From: Liolophura sinensis
Taxonomy: Eukaryota; Mollusca; Polyplacophora; Chitonida; Chitonidae
DNA length: 64,000 bases
Direction: 5' to 3'
Assembly (NCBI RefSeq): GCF_032854445.1
Contig: NC_088306.1
Location: 26,757,764-26,821,763 of the forward strand
Positions within the stretch are counted from its first letter, which is position 1; every line of letters starts with the position of its first letter. A program made the translations under genes and the position numbers. The notes beneath the pieces were generated by a model. It saw only the letters and a program-made list of their open reading frames with translations, was not told the DNA's origin and did not search any database. Below, piece after piece: positions 33,274 to 45,090 of the stretch.

Positions 33274-33699
33274 TTAGTGGTGATTTTATATATGTCATAT
33301 ATAATTACTGTTTGATAACGATTATTTTGAGCCTTGCATTGTTTGGCTATAAACCAAGATATGACATAAACGAATTTGCCGATATCCGACATAAAGGATC
33401 AATTATACATGTCACAACAGAAAATTATACGCAGCGTTGGCGAATATGTTTATGTGTCTGTAATAACCCATGGTACTCTGTGGCAGTGTTAAATGATGGA
33501 TTGCTGTTACTTCTCCAAAAGCACGTCTGCCAATGGAGGACATTCTCTTTCTGCTTATCTTGAGAGTCAATCTGATGTAAATAAAAAGGCAATCCATCGT
33601 CCATTTTATTAAATGTCTGTCGATTTTGAGGAGGATAAAAACTATTATGATATGATCTGTAACAACCGAAGTGTTTATGTCTTGCTCAGTGGCAAGCAA

Positions 33700-33960
33700 T
33701 ATAGGTGGCCTATAGCTCATTAGATTTTGCTAACGATGTCAACAAGACCGCACGTACATACATCAATCGGTAGTTGGCAGCATGTTATTGTGAAGCCAGC
33801 CAGCTGACAGTTTTTTTTCCGCCGAGATAAAAGATGTTCGTTTTTTCCTTGATTGATTCTTACACTCTGTCGTGTTTTGACGAATAGATCCACGGCATTT
33901 GTTGTACCAAGAATCCAGTTGACATCTAGTGGCGGATGAACTGCTTTTCACCGAGGAAAA
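33700..33960 (-). repeat. X repeat copy 1
   Basis: The plus strand reads TATAGCTCATTAGATTTTGC, ACATACATCAATCGGTAG, TTGGCAGCATGTTATTGTGA and CTGTCGTGTTTTGACGAATA. This is the same order as X copies 4 (46625-46800) and 5 (47325-47480). I name the strand by copies 2 and 3, which run the other way. No coding content was seen. Confidence 0.75.
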
Positions 33961-35019
33961 TACACGTCAGGCACCCCTTATTCAGGTAATAGAAGCGGTA
34001 ATTCAACACTCTAATTCAAGGAGTTCAGATGTGAGGACGGTATTGTTATGGCGTGTTTAATTTTATTCCCGGCCGGTCCAATATGCGGCCTCTGCAAGAC
34101 GAAAGTTTTTGTATTTTTCGTATGGAAGCATCAATTAGACTGCATTTGTCTTCATAAACAATTCCACTTTAGAAAACATTTAAAGGAGAAGAAAATTTAA
34201 ATATCAATCAAATACCATTGAAAAGAGTCTGCTTTTCTTCGCGGGTGCATGTCATACAAAAAATTCTAATATGTACCTCAAGCTGATAAATTATAAATAA
34301 AGTCAGCGCCAAATTCTGCTGTGGGCGACTCCATTTTGCCTAAGAACTAGTCCTGAAGTCTTCTGTGTTAGGAGGAGAATTGCCGTCGGAAACTGCCGAA
34401 GAGCAGTTCGTACATTTCAGGTAGAACTCTTCTTCCCAGAAGGTAGTGAACAGTGCAGTTCGTTTTCTGCTTGAAGATCGGGAAACCGGAATGTTGGACG
34501 TAGGTTCCGAGTTTACATGAACAAGCCGGCAGTTTTAAGGACTGTCATTGGCTGAGAGGCAACACACCCCCAGCATAAATTACAACGTGTTAAAGATGGA
34601 GGACGCGATGGACTTAGCGATTTATGCCAGTTTTGCCGTTTTCAGGCTTTACGTCTATGGCGAGGAAAAATGGCAAAACTATGCAGCAGCCACCAACAGA
34701 TAGAAAAAAATGTGCTCTTTTCAGCCTATAGTGTCATGTTTTTAGGTTTTCTTCTTCTTTAAAACCATCTTTCACTCCCATGGAAATTAAACTTAAAACT
34801 ATTTCAAACCACTGGCTCATTTGGTATGTTTCACGGTATTTTCAAACTCTTGGCGAAATTTGTATGTTTCATGGTATTTTAAACCAATGGCGAATTTTTT
34901 ATGTTATCCCGGTGTTTCAAACCACTGGCTTTTTGCTTCGCGACTACTGAAATTATAAAATCCCACTTCATACTGTCAGAGGCCAACATATAAGTCTTCA
35001 CTGACATGTTCCCACCATT
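33961..35019. other. Unassigned stretch with a short minisatellite
   Basis: No gene was recognised. It contains the 38-bp repeat at 34803-34936. Confidence 0.4.
34803..34936 (+). repeat. 38-bp tandem repeat, about 3.5 diverged units
   Basis: Units starting at 34803, 34841, 34879 and 34916 share TTCAAACCACTGGC and GTATGTTTCACGGTATT. Moderate divergence suggests an older array. Confidence 0.85.
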
Positions 35020-35930
35020 TTTCAGGAAAAGTTTTTAAAGCTTGATATCGTCTTGTCTAAGTCAACTTTTTCCAGCTAGTATGCAAAGGCTTTGGTTTGC
35101 GCGGTTAATGTCATGTCTTTGACTGAAAATAATTACCCCAGTGTACGCTGTGATCAGACCGGACCACTGACAATGGTCATTACCATCTGCCAATGACCTT
35201 GCACGAGGTAATTGCATATTATTTACCGCAAATCCCATTAAGTGAATGATTTGTGTTTCGATAGTTTTTAAACTGATGGCTATTATCCAGTTCATCTTAG
35301 AAAATGTCTGGTAAAAGTATAGAGACTGTCAATCAGACAGCATGCAATTCGCTTGACTTATTTGCTCTGTGGCGAAATAATTAATCATTTACGTGACGAG
35401 TCTTCGAGATCTGCTGGAAGTTTGTCAGTCACAAATATCTACTTAACTAACAACGAGTAAACCATGAAGATAACTATATTTTCTTTTTGAGTTATAAAAA
35501 TATCCAACAATTGCATATTCCAGTGTCGTTGAAGTAATTTTCAGCTCGATGCAGATAGTAAATACTAGTGGTCATCATAAACACCCCTTACACTCGAACA
35601 ACTTTTCATATTTTAATGAATATTTAATTAAACATGTAGCCATCGTTTTAATTTAACGTATCGACGAGAAACCCAACATAACCTTATCCAAAAGCGATAC
35701 ATAGATAAGATAAAACACTCCAAAGACGGCGTTTGGCAGACGAACTCAAACGGCACAAAAATTTCTGTCTCAGGACAGTAACAGACGATAAAACACGCTA
35801 TGTATTTAACGTTAACAAGATGGTGCTACGTCACTGCCTACAGAATTGTGGATGATAAGCTCAATATAGCGATGACAGTACAACAGGAATTACACGTCAG
35901 GCGTATTGTTGTTTGACGACGCGCAAAATG
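35020..35930 (+). repeat. Y repeat copy 1
   Basis: It aligns in order with copy 2 (40390-40990): GACTGAAAATAATTACC, CAGACCGGACCACTGACAAT, GGTCATTACCATCTGCCAAT, AGTGAATGATTTGTGTTTCG, TCCAGTTCATCTTAGAAAAT, GTCAATCAGACAGCATGCAA and CATTTACGTGACGAGTC. The right part (GGTGCTACGTCACTGCCTAC, AGAATTGTGGATG) matches copy 3 near 51360. It is noncoding by frame comparison. Confidence 0.75.
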
Positions 35931-36429
35931 ATTTGGCTTCATCCGATTTATTGTCCTCAAAAATATATCAATAATATGTCTTACATACATTTAAACTTAA
36001 GTCTTCAGATATTGGTACGTGACAAATACACACGTATGTTTATCTTTAGTTTGTTCCTAAATTCTGAAAAAAACATCATTACAATAACGGTTGAGGCCAA
36101 AAAATCTTTAGAACAGTAAATTTATTTGATTGGGAAAAGTGTGAATTGTCTTTTTCTAAAGCGGAACATCAAGACAAAGCTGTTACATTCCAACCCATTC
36201 GGCAGCTTGCCACCTCACGAACAATACATAAATACAGTTATATCTACGATTGTTTGATTATTTTAACACTTTGACAATAAAAAAATCAAATATCATAAAT
36301 GCAGTCAAATGTTTGCCATTTTTTGAAAGAAGCTGAATTACTTTTGAGGAAATATCAGCCTCGTTTGTGGAAGTGTTACCGTTACAAATCAGAAATTAAG
36401 ATCAACTGGTTTGTATTATACACGCAGAA
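35931..36429. other. Unassigned AT-rich stretch
   Basis: I see no gene or named repeat. Confidence 0.4.
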
Positions 36430-36990
36430 TCCATTTAACTCTTATAAATAGTAAACATACGAATCTGATTTTTACTGAGAGGCAATATCATTCAAGGCAT
36501 TTTACGTACAGAGATATTATTTTATAAGCACGCATGAAGTTTTTGCCATAATTTCCGGTGTTACTCTCTTCAACCTTCAAATCTGTAGTTTGGTGGAATT
36601 TGTGCATCCAAATCGGTGCGGCTGATGTGTAGTTTCTAGACGATATCCACATCATGATTGATGATATTTCCAGCAATAGCGGAAAATGTAAAAAGACAGA
36701 ACACGGAGCTTATCGCTGAAAGACAACAAGATGCAATAAATCAAAGAAAAAAACCCGGCATGAATGTTTCTGGTAAATGACTTCAAAATGCTGCCACTTA
36801 CTAATTGATGTATGTACGGGTGCCCTTGTTGATATCATTGACACGATCTGATGAGCTCAAATCGATCGTTTTTGCTTGCCGCTTGCTAACATAAACATTT
36901 CAATTTTCTTGTGTCTCACCAAATGGTATACTCTTCAGCACAGACAGTAATTTGACATAATGGGCAGTGTCACCATTTTTTTTGCACAGT
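36430..36990 (+). repeat. X repeat copy 2
   Basis: AGTAAACATACGAATCTGAT at about 36450 is the reverse complement of 47694-47713 in copy 5. ATGCAATAAATCAAAG, AAATGACTTCAAAATGCTGC, TAATTGATGTATGTACG and TTGATATCATTGACACGATC match copy 5 on its minus strand. CAGCACAGACAGTAATTTGA matches copies 3 and 4. It defines X as an element of at least about 550 bp. Confidence 0.78.
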
Positions 36991-37819
36991 GTATACTTTC
37001 TTGACACACGGAGAGAAAGTATTATCCGTTTCGGATACATGAACGGACAAGAAATCACATCATTTTCCTCTGACACTCAGGTACAATGATTTTACCGTGA
37101 AAAATTTCATATGAAACAATGGACAACACTGCGTTTTGTTATTGGTTGAGATGTTTACCTCGTGTATGCATCATCGCAGTAGCCCCATAACATTTGAGAC
37201 TTAAGTGCTACCGTTTTTAAAATAACGCCATATTGTATTCGCCACTTGTAGATAACGTAGAGGGGAAAACTTCACTACAGTCTAACTCTTTTAGCCAGTC
37301 CCCTATTTTCAGGTGACAGGTGCTTATGCAGTTTAACATTATTTGAATTAGACAAAGTATTCAAATTATACCTTTTTGGTACAAGAATGTGGACTTCAAA
37401 AATATCCACGGTAGATCTTTTGCTGTTACGTGTCACTAACTAAAGGCAACCGTGCTACGAGTATGACTGATTTTAGAGACAACTGCATGTAAGCAACCGG
37501 CTAAAGGAAATAGACTATAGTCATTTTATAAAGTGGAATAGAAAGAAGGAAGCAATTAAAATTCGACATATTCTGCTGTTTGTCATCTCCTCTGTAGTGA
37601 AAATACGTTAGCACAGTTCTATCGACTTAAATTTAAACATTTTAAACACCTTAGGTTTTAAGCGAATTTGGTTGAAGTGGTGTATGCTTTCTGCCCACTG
37701 CCCTATCTACCCTCGCCCAACAGCACGAAATTTAAGAAAGACTCATAAGTTACGGGGACCGTCCCCTCAAAACACAGCAAGGACAGAAAAACAAACAAAT
37801 AAAAAATACCGATCTCAAA
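36991..37819. other. Unassigned stretch
   Basis: It may hold more of X (the 36990-37140 part has weak similarity to the copy 4 flank), but I cannot align it with confidence. No gene was recognised. Confidence 0.35.
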
Positions 37820-38080
37820 AAATTCTCTGATAAATGACTTCACAACACGGGTTTAGTGATCAGATTTGATAGATCAGCTTGTTCTATATGGACCATTTGT
37901 TTAGTCTCTTCGGTACCGACAGTAATTTGACGTAATCAGTGGTATGTTGCCATATCTATTACACAGGATTAGCCGATAAAACTATTATTCACTAAAAGAG
38001 GTTCTTATTGGTATCAGCAATCCGTTATAGCCCACTGGAACAAACACGGGGTGCCATGTGTTACAGATAAATTAAAAATC
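37820..38080 (+). repeat. X repeat copy 3
   Basis: AAATGACTTCACAACACG, TGATCAGATTTGATAGATCA, CGACAGTAATTTGACGTAAT and CACGGGGTGCCATGTGTTAC match copy 4 read on the minus strand, and partly copy 2. Confidence 0.65.
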
Positions 38081-38720
38081 AACAGCTGTAGCTGGGTTTA
38101 CTTTTCTGTTGAGAACAACTGTGCATGATGATAAAATGATTATGAATTTTTGCGACATGTTTTTTGTAACAAAAGTTTTTTTCAACACATCGACTGGCAC
38201 ATAATTAAATGGACAAGAAGACAATTTCTATTCTGGAGAAGAAGCCTCATAACCTACTTATTTACATAAGCGGTAAACGTACCAACCGCATGCTGAAGAT
38301 ACTCTAATTGTACGAAATTGCACCCACCGCATTCCATATCGTAATGTCCTTCTAGTCCATAATATCCAAAATATAATGATGTATCTCTAGCATTTTAAGA
38401 CATCTTTTAATGGCAAATTTACATATTCTGCCGGCATAATGAGCGGCATAAAGTAATACATTTTACAATTAAATTAGAGGTAGTAAAACATGGCAAAATG
38501 GTAAGGAGCGCGACCTGAATCCTCTAGAGACCTTCTTGAGTGGTTTTGCGTGCTAACCTTTTCATGTGTATTTCTAACCTTTTATCTTGTAGTGGCAATG
38601 GAAAGTCATTAAAGGCTGGAAGTAGTTCCGATCAGCTGCATCACATAAACGGCACTATTTTTGCTTGCACTTTCTTTACTAGATATGGGAAAATTTGCGC
38701 TAATTCTTCATTGTATGCAG

Positions 38721-39094
38721 GGACCGGCCCCAATAGCACACTTTGTTAAGCGTCCGCTTTGGGTGCGGCAGATCCAGGATTAATCCTGGGTCGATTCACA
38801 CCTTAAAAGAGGGAGTTGTAACTTCCTCGCTTGGCGTTCAGCATGAAGGGAATAGTGCAACGACTGGTTAACCCGTATCAGTATAATGGCTCCGGCAAGG
38901 CGACTTACTTGCCTTCGCTAAGGAGTCTCAGTGAAGCAGCTCTTTTGAGCGGTGGAAACCCGTCCTGCAACAAGGACGCACATCACATGCACTCTAAGAT
39001 TCCTTCGTCGTCATATGACTGAAAAATTGTTAAGTACGACGTTAAACCCCAAGCACTCACTCACTCACTCACTCACTCACTCACTCACTCACTC
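38721..39094 (+). mobile_element. SINE2 copy with imperfect 11-bp target-site duplication
   Basis: The head (GGACCGGCCC ... AAGCGTCCGCTTTGGGTGCG, then GGGTCGATTCACACC) has tRNA-like A and B boxes. The body includes AGGGAGTTGTAACTTCCTCG, CGCTTGGCGTTCAGCATGAA, ACTTGCCTTCGCTAAGGAGT and TCGTCATATGACTGAAAAAT. It ends with GTTAAGTACGACGTTAAACC and (CACT)n. Flanks ATTGTATGCAG (38710-38720) and ATTGCATGCGG (39095-39105) agree at 9 of 11 bases. About 374 bp, with minus-strand copies at 43536 and 61506. Confidence 0.9.
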
Positions 39095-39105
39095 ATTGCA
39101 TGCGG

Positions 39106-40389
39106 TGGAATCCGTCCTAAATATGTACTTCATTTATTGACCCGGAACATACGTTTTGCTTGATGGCTAATATAGAAATTGGACGAAGGGTTTGTAGATT
39201 CCCCCGACCTCATTTTTCATGGCACCTTGATGTCAATACGCTTTTGTGGCCGTTTGAGTAGTTTAATATTGGTTGACTACTTGTGTGTATCGCTCGGTGA
39301 TTCCGATAGGATCATGAAGTCTAGTCTGTAAGATATCACTTTGGATGAAACTATGCTATTTTGACGTGTCATCAATACCAAGCGTTGACTATCCAGGCGC
39401 CCATTTTGCACATTTGTATGCTGTACGTGTATATTATTGCCAGGAAAATGCAGTTAGAATACTTTTTCTAATTCAGTGTTAAATTCTATACGCCTGGTTT
39501 CAACACGACGAAATCGTTGTCTCAGGAAACGTCATAATTATTAAAAAATAAAACAAGTGACATGATAAACAATGAACGTAGAGAGTAATTTGTTTTACAC
39601 CAACCGTACTAACAAGCGCTTAGAACAAACATCACTCAGTAACAGAGCCTATAATACGACCTGTGCGAAAAAGCTACATTATTTTTTATGACAGAATCCC
39701 CCATATCTAACTCTAACACCGCACTGTCGTGAGATACTAAAACAAGTTAACAATTTCAAGAATGGCAGTGCCAGTAGCAGTTTGGGTAACTCGTGTCGGC
39801 CTCGGTCAAAGCACGTTGATCTCCAGAATATCAAGCAGGTTTATCAATGATTATGACGTCATGGGAGGCAATTAGATCTTAATGTCGAAACCGAACTGAT
39901 GGATTTCAGCATCATGAATAAGTCCTCTAACTTAATTTTCTTTATAAGAATATGAACTTTCAGCTGGCTGTGTAGAGGCTGTGGTTTTAGGTGGCACTGA
40001 CGAAAGGCCATTTTGGTAGCGCTTATGACTGATTTTACGGACAGCCAAATACAGACGTTACACAAGTTTTGAATAACGACTATCGTGCCAGCATTTGCAG
40101 ATTCTCCTGCTGTCGATGGCCGTGGAACCTCGGTGAGAATAATGTAAGATCATTAGACTGTTTGCTTAGTGTGATGTTCGCAGACCGTCTGTGCATCACA
40201 CACGGGGATGTCAATATTTTAACAGCTTTTAACCTTTTCCCTTCCATAGGATAATACAAATTTGTTTTATCCTTGTACTGTGCCTGGCTAAACATCATCC
40301 AGGTGGGCTGAAGGTGAGTTATACCAATTTTTTACATCATCTGAAACAGATTGACTGAAACAGAATTTATATCCGGTAGGAAAATAAGA
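39106..40389. other. Unassigned stretch
   Basis: I see no gene or named repeat. Frames at 39859-40065 and 40069-40298 lack motifs. Confidence 0.4.
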
Positions 40390-40990
40390 GGCTAGTGAGC
40401 CAGATATGTTTTAATGTCGTAGTTAATGCATCTTTGTTAAAGTATCAAACACGACTAGTTTTTTTAATTTGCGTGAAATGGAAAAAAGTTTTTATCTGTT
40501 GAAATTGTTTTCTTTAAGTCAGACAATATGTAAAGGTCATTCATTTGCCCAGTAAATGTCCTGCCTGACTGAAAATATTTATCTGAGTACACGCCGTGGT
40601 GAAACCAGACCACGGGCAGTGGTCATTACTATCTGCCAGTGACCTTACAGGAGGTAAGTAATTAGCAATTATTTACCGAAAATCCCATAAAGGTGAATGA
40701 TTTGTGTTACGACGGTCTTTACAGAGTGGGCTATTATCCACTTCATCTTAGAAAATGTCATGGGCAGATAAGGAGTTTGTCAATCAGACAGGATGCAATT
40801 TGTTACTCTTCATTTGTTCCTTGGCGAGTTCGTTACCATTTACGAGACGAGTCATTGAGGTCTGTTGGTTCTATTGTACAAGTATCTATTCAGAAGAAAA
40901 CGATTAAACCACGACAATTACTACATTATTATCTGGAGGTCTGAAACTATGCAACTATATGGAATATTTGTGTGCAGAATTGTGGATTGG
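40390..40990 (+). repeat. Y repeat copy 2
   Basis: GAGCCAGATATGTTTTAATG at the left matches copy 3 near 50695. GACTGAAAATATTTATCTGA, CAGACCACGGGCAGTGGTCA, GGTGAATGATTTGTGTTACG, CCACTTCATCTTAGAAAATG, GTCAATCAGACAGGATGCAA and TTTACGAGACGAGTC match copy 1. The right end keeps GCAGAATTGTGGATTGG. Confidence 0.75.
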
Positions 40991-41430
40991 AAAATAACTT
41001 CTACACCATGAAAACAAAAACGGGTCGGCATGGGGGGAGTAGTATTGTTTCTCAACCAGGAAAATGACTGGTATTATCACGATAAATTAGGCTTAGAATA
41101 TTTTACGTTTACGAAATCAACGGAAAGTTTACGAAATGTTTTTCTATTGTCAAAGAAATGCAATTTGTCCTCCAAAATGTTGGTATGTGTTATTCCGTCT
41201 TATACCTTCCATCATAACTAACTCTTACACGCAGGTCGTGCTTGCCCAATACACAGATATGTAACTTCGCTTCATTCCGGAATTTTCCAAAAATCCATGC
41301 CAATGACGGTTGAGGCAATAAAGTTAATAATTCAAATGGCGAGCACCTATAGGTAAAGAGGTCTTTAATCAACGTTCCACCGTATCCAAAGCCAAGAATT
41401 TTCCTCTATCAGGTCTGTTCAGTCAGCCGA
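40991..41430. other. Unassigned stretch
   Basis: I see no gene or named repeat. Confidence 0.4.
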
Positions 41431-41824
41431 TTGATGTATTTACACTGTACCCAAGATTATTTCACTTTTACGACGGTCATTATATATGGTGGGAGAAACT
41501 CAGACAGAGCCCGCAGGAAACGCAGAACTATCCGCAGTTTGTTAGCAGACCTTCTCACCAATTGGCTGGATTTGAATTAACAGAGACGACGTTGGTAAAA
41601 TTTAGATATTTATTTAATTGGTGTTTTACGCCGTACTCAAGAACCCTGGGGAAACCCACGACCATGAACAGATTGCTGGAAGATCTTTCCATCGTATTGG
41701 TGAGAGGGTCTTGGGACATTAAGCTGCTCTTGCGCGCTAACCGACTGAGCCACAAAGGACCTCACATTGATAAGAGGCGCCTGAGTAATGTGCTGCGATT
41801 GCATGCTAACCACACAAGGAAACC
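41431..41824 (-). mobile_element. SINE1 copy (older) split by a second SINE1
   Basis: The left part, 41431-41600, is the SINE1 3' end and body on the minus strand (TTTACACTGTACCCAAGATT, CAGACAGAGCCCGCAGGAAA, GCTGGATTTGAATTAACAGA). The missing head continues after the inner element at 41764-41824 (ATTGATAAGAGGCGCCTGAG, GTGCTGCGATTGCATGC, CCACACAAGGAAACC). The target is repeated as ACGTTGGTAAAA (41589-41600) and ACATTGATAAGA (41764-41775), 9 of 12 alike. Confidence 0.88.
41601..41763 (-). mobile_element. SINE1 copy (younger) nested in another SINE1, internally deleted
   Basis: A TATTTATTTAATTGGTGTTT tail start and GCCGTACTCAAG are joined directly to CCCTGGGGAAACCCACGACC, so about 60 bp of the 3' body is missing. 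The body then runs to the head (TGCGCGCTAACCGACTGAGC, CACAAAGGACC). It is bounded by the duplicated target of the outer copy. Confidence 0.88.
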
Positions 41825-42172
41825 TTCCGCTGACTGAAGTAGTACACCATACCGCTTAGTCACGTTCTGCAACCTCTGATTTAACTATAGGATGTATTAC
41901 ATGGTGGTGCTAATTGCACGGGCGGAATATGACCAGTTTGCCATTAACAGGTGCACCCAAGCGCTAGCGTTCCATCATTATATCTTTTAATTGTCAGGGC
42001 TTGCGGAACATTACGACACCGCGGATATTTAGCGGACGCAATTTCGTACGATTACATAACAGAAACAAGAACACGGCTTGTGGATTTTATGGCTTTCTGT
42101 AGACATAATGGCATCCAAAGCCGCCATATGGGTGGGTCAAGCCACATTGGGAGGGAAGATTCGATGCTTTTC

Positions 42173-42434
42173 GCTCAGTTGGTTAGCGCGCTAGCGCAGC
42201 GTAATGACCCAGGAATCTCTCACCAATGCGGTCGCTGTGAGTTCAAGTCCAGCTCATGCCGACTTCATCTTCGGTCGTACGTGGGAAGGTCCTCCAGCAG
42301 CCTGCTGATGGTCGTGGGTTTCCCCGGGCTGTCCCCGGTTTTCCACCCACGATAATGCTGGGCCGCTGTCGTATAAGTGAAATATTCTTGAGTACGACGT
42401 AAAACACCAGTCAAATAAATAAATAAATAAATAA
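42173..42434 (+). mobile_element. SINE1 copy with 9-bp target-site duplication, 10-bp 5' truncation
   Basis: It begins GCTCAGTTGGTTAGCGCGCT, lacking the first GCCTCCGTG. It includes GAGTTCAAGTCCAGCTCATG and ends GTACGACGTAAAACACCAG plus TC(AAAT)n. Flanks ATGCTTTTC at 42164-42172 and 42435-42443 are identical. The slight 5' truncation is typical of LINE-machinery insertions. Confidence 0.95.
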
Positions 42435-42574
42435 ATGCTTTTCACCAAATACGCCTGACGCAGACGTAAAGGCAAATGTAATAGTTTATCATGAGAGGGA
42501 ATACTGTGTAATATAACTTCCGGTGCTGAAGAGGATGCATACTGGTGACTAGGCGCCGAAAAGGATATTTGCTA

Positions 42575-42680
42575 TAATGACTGACAATAATTACCTGACT
42601 GCTGAGATCCTGTCAGTGACCATACATGTTTTAAAACTGGCCTCAGACCCATATTAATTTACCACAACAGACTATGTTAA
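42575..42680 (+). repeat. Y repeat remnant (copy 4)
   Basis: GACTGACAATAATTACCTGA, CTGTCAGTGACC and CATATTAATTTACCACAACA follow the order of copies 1 and 2 with many changes and gaps. Weak. Confidence 0.35.
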
Positions 42681-43535
42681 CGTTTAGTGCTGTAACTCAG
42701 TCCGTGGCAAAGAAGCTTCCGTGCCTACCTGTCCCAGCCTGTGAGAAAGCAGACATAAAGTCTTGACATATGTTGACCGTCAAAATCTGAACCGCTCTAT
42801 GCAGGACCTGAGAGAAAGGGTGGGGAGATATCAAGGACAAGGGCATGTCTCTCGCAGCCTCATCACCACCTGTCTCCGTCTGTTCTCTCGCCCCGAAGTT
42901 CAAAAACTTTCATCATTAAAACTTATACCTACCCAAACGTTTAGACAATTTCCATCATTGGGATTCCAGGCATGCAACCGTACACCAAAAAATGGGAGGC
43001 TGACGGTGTAAAAAGACTTTACTCCCTAAAATATACAGAATTACATTCGTAACTCGAAGTGGTAATATTGTTCTGATTCCCTATTCCCTAATCAGTCATT
43101 CGTATACAAGCTGTCAATCAACATAGACGTCCTGGGTAAATAATCTCCGGACAAGTGTCTAAGACAACGTCCAACGAAATCACTAAAGAACCAAGAAAGT
43201 ATATAATGTAAGAAATGAAGACAGATCCATGTATGGACAGAGAAGCAGTCCTTATACAACTGGTTTCAATAATGGAAAGTCACAAGGAATGGTGTAGACG
43301 AACAAACACATTCCGTGGCAGTCTATAGGTTGTCGGTAATCCAAATATGTATGTCAGTTATGATTTGATAGCAACCATTTATATACCCAACGTGGAGAAC
43401 GTATTCAACACACCGAATACACTACTCGAAACGCGAGATTAGGCGGGTTACACACGCAATTATGAAGCCGAGTGCCTGAGATTCTGGACATTTTATCCAA
43501 ATTTACTTACAAGAGAATTGTACTCACTGTATAAA
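42681..43535. other. Unassigned stretch
   Basis: I see no gene or named repeat. An open frame at 42763-43011 lacks motifs. Confidence 0.4.
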
Positions 43536-43885
43536 GTGAGTGAGTGCTTGGTGTTTAACGTCGTACTTAACAATTTTTCAGTCATATGGCGACGAAGTAG
43601 TCCTTAGAGTGCATGTACGTGTAATATGCCTCCTTGTTGTAGGACGGGTTTCCACCGCTCTCCTCTCTAGTGTTGCTTCATTGAGACGACTAACCGAAGG
43701 CAAGTAAGCCGCTTCACCCAGCTATGATACTGATACGGGTCAACCGCCAAGCGAGGAAGGTACAACTTCTCCTTCTAAAGTGTCCTAAAACCTGCTGTTT
43801 GGTGTGACCCGACCCAGAATTGACCCTAGATCTGTTGCTCCCGAAGCTGGCATTCTACCAACTGCGATATAGGGGTCGGTACCCC
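43536..43885 (-). mobile_element. SINE2 copy
   Basis: It starts (GTGA)n, GTGCTTGGTGTTTAACGTCG, then CAATTTTTCAGTCATATGGC, CCTCCTTGTTGTAGGACGGG, GAAGGCAAGTAAGCC and CGCCAAGCGAGGAAGG. Near its other end are the tRNA-like head (GCATTCTACCAACTGCGATA) and GGTCGGTACCCC. About 20 bp between ACGGGTCAACC and GCCAAGCG is deleted relative to the copy at 38721. No duplication was seen. Confidence 0.9.
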
Positions 43886-44436
43886 AATGAATTAAGAAAC
43901 TGAATGTAGAATAACCTTGAGACAACAGCTTTTCCAGTAAGAATTAACTATCGCCACACAATACACAGGGTCCAACAAATGATGGAAGACATTCCAAAGA
44001 CCCTTTGGTATATCCGTATACTGTGAGGTTAGTTTACAATGTCAAAATTGAAATTATTCATCTTCATGGCAAGAAGATGGATAAGATGAGAGCCTCGATG
44101 CTTGTCCCATCTCTATAGGATACAGTCATTTTGGCTTCGTAGAGCGACATCCTATATTTGTGTCAGAGCGAAACACCATTCACGGACGACGAGTTTGAAT
44201 TTTATGCCTAAAAATTGACTCTCGTGACCGATGACTGGTTCTCACTTAACGTCTTACAAGCTTTACTATTTATATTCATTATTGCTTGCATATACCTTTG
44301 GGAACTAGTATGCGAATTTCTGATTTGACGCTTAGATTGACCGCTGTATTTCAACGGGAGTGGCTGTAAAGAAGTGAGGTGAGCTGGAGAATTCAGTGGT
44401 AACATAAGCCCTTAATGAGGGTAAAACTGATCAATC
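43886..44436. other. Unassigned stretch
   Basis: I see no gene or named repeat. It ends at the left flank of the LTR. Confidence 0.4.
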
Positions 44437-44533
44437 ATCCTGTTATGTGCACGACTGCTGTCAGTTTCTAAATTTAGCTTGCCACTGTTTACATACGCTA
44501 AGTTCAGGGAGTGCTGTCTGCCTCTACCTTAGA

Positions 44534-44989
44534 ATGTTCCACAATACGCTCAGTTCGGTGCCTGTTTGTTTACATCAAGTGTTCAGGAATTTTCTTATTC
44601 TAGACAATTCACCAGGCTATGAAAGCAGCTCAAACGGAGAGAACAGAGAACGGAGAGAAAGGAGAATTATTGAGAGTTTGGATGCTTTCGCTGTGTATTA
44701 TTTTAGTAGGCGTTTTGTGCTGAATTTTGGTGTCTTTATAGCCTCTGGCTTTGTTATATCCTATCTCCACCGAGCACTTGTTCAGTCTGAACTTGTATTT
44801 TTAATTTGTGCTCTTGTATACACAGTGCCTATTAGTACACGGACCCTGTCTGTGGAATTTTGTGTATATTTCGTCATACACTCAGTTATACTGTGGATTT
44901 TCCCTCTTGTGAATTTGCCTCTGAGCATTTATGCCTGTGTGGTATATATATTGTGGAATATATGCGTCCGTTTGGACTTGACACCGTAA
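44534..44989 (+). other. Open frame inside the solo LTR (151 codons from first ATG)
   Basis: The frame is open from 44447, with the first ATG at 44534, and is the longest uninterrupted frame in the window that no known element explains. It encodes a polar, Arg/Glu-rich patch (NGENRERRERRIIES) followed by three hydrophobic stretches that could be membrane segments (FGVFIASGFVISYL, LVFLICALVYTV, then two near the C-terminus ending at DLTP). I recognise no family. Because it sits in an apparent LTR it may be chance. LTR-encoded small proteins exist in some elements, so it is recorded. Confidence 0.15.
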
Positions 44990-44991
44990 GG

Positions 44992-45090
44992 ACTTTAGTA
45001 TTTGTATAGATACTGCTATTCTTTCTTGTTAAACTTAAGTACTTTAGTATTTGTATAAGTCTTATTATCTGTTCTTGTTAAGCTAATAAA
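44992..45090 (+). repeat. 49-bp imperfect tandem duplication in the LTR
   Basis: ACTTTAGTATTTGTATA occurs at 44992 and 45041, each followed by a T-rich segment ending TTCTTGTTAA. It directly precedes the AATAAA signal. Confidence 0.85.

Noticed and set aside
33174-33563. 129-codon plus-strand frame, hydrophobic
   Set aside because: It has no ATG at the start and is T-rich with no motif. It overlaps another candidate frame and probably reflects base composition.
42173-42260. tRNA gene-like sequence (A and B boxes)
   Set aside because: It lies at the head of a repeated SINE with a target duplication and a tail, and does not fold into an intact tRNA with a matching acceptor stem. The same applies to the other SINE heads.
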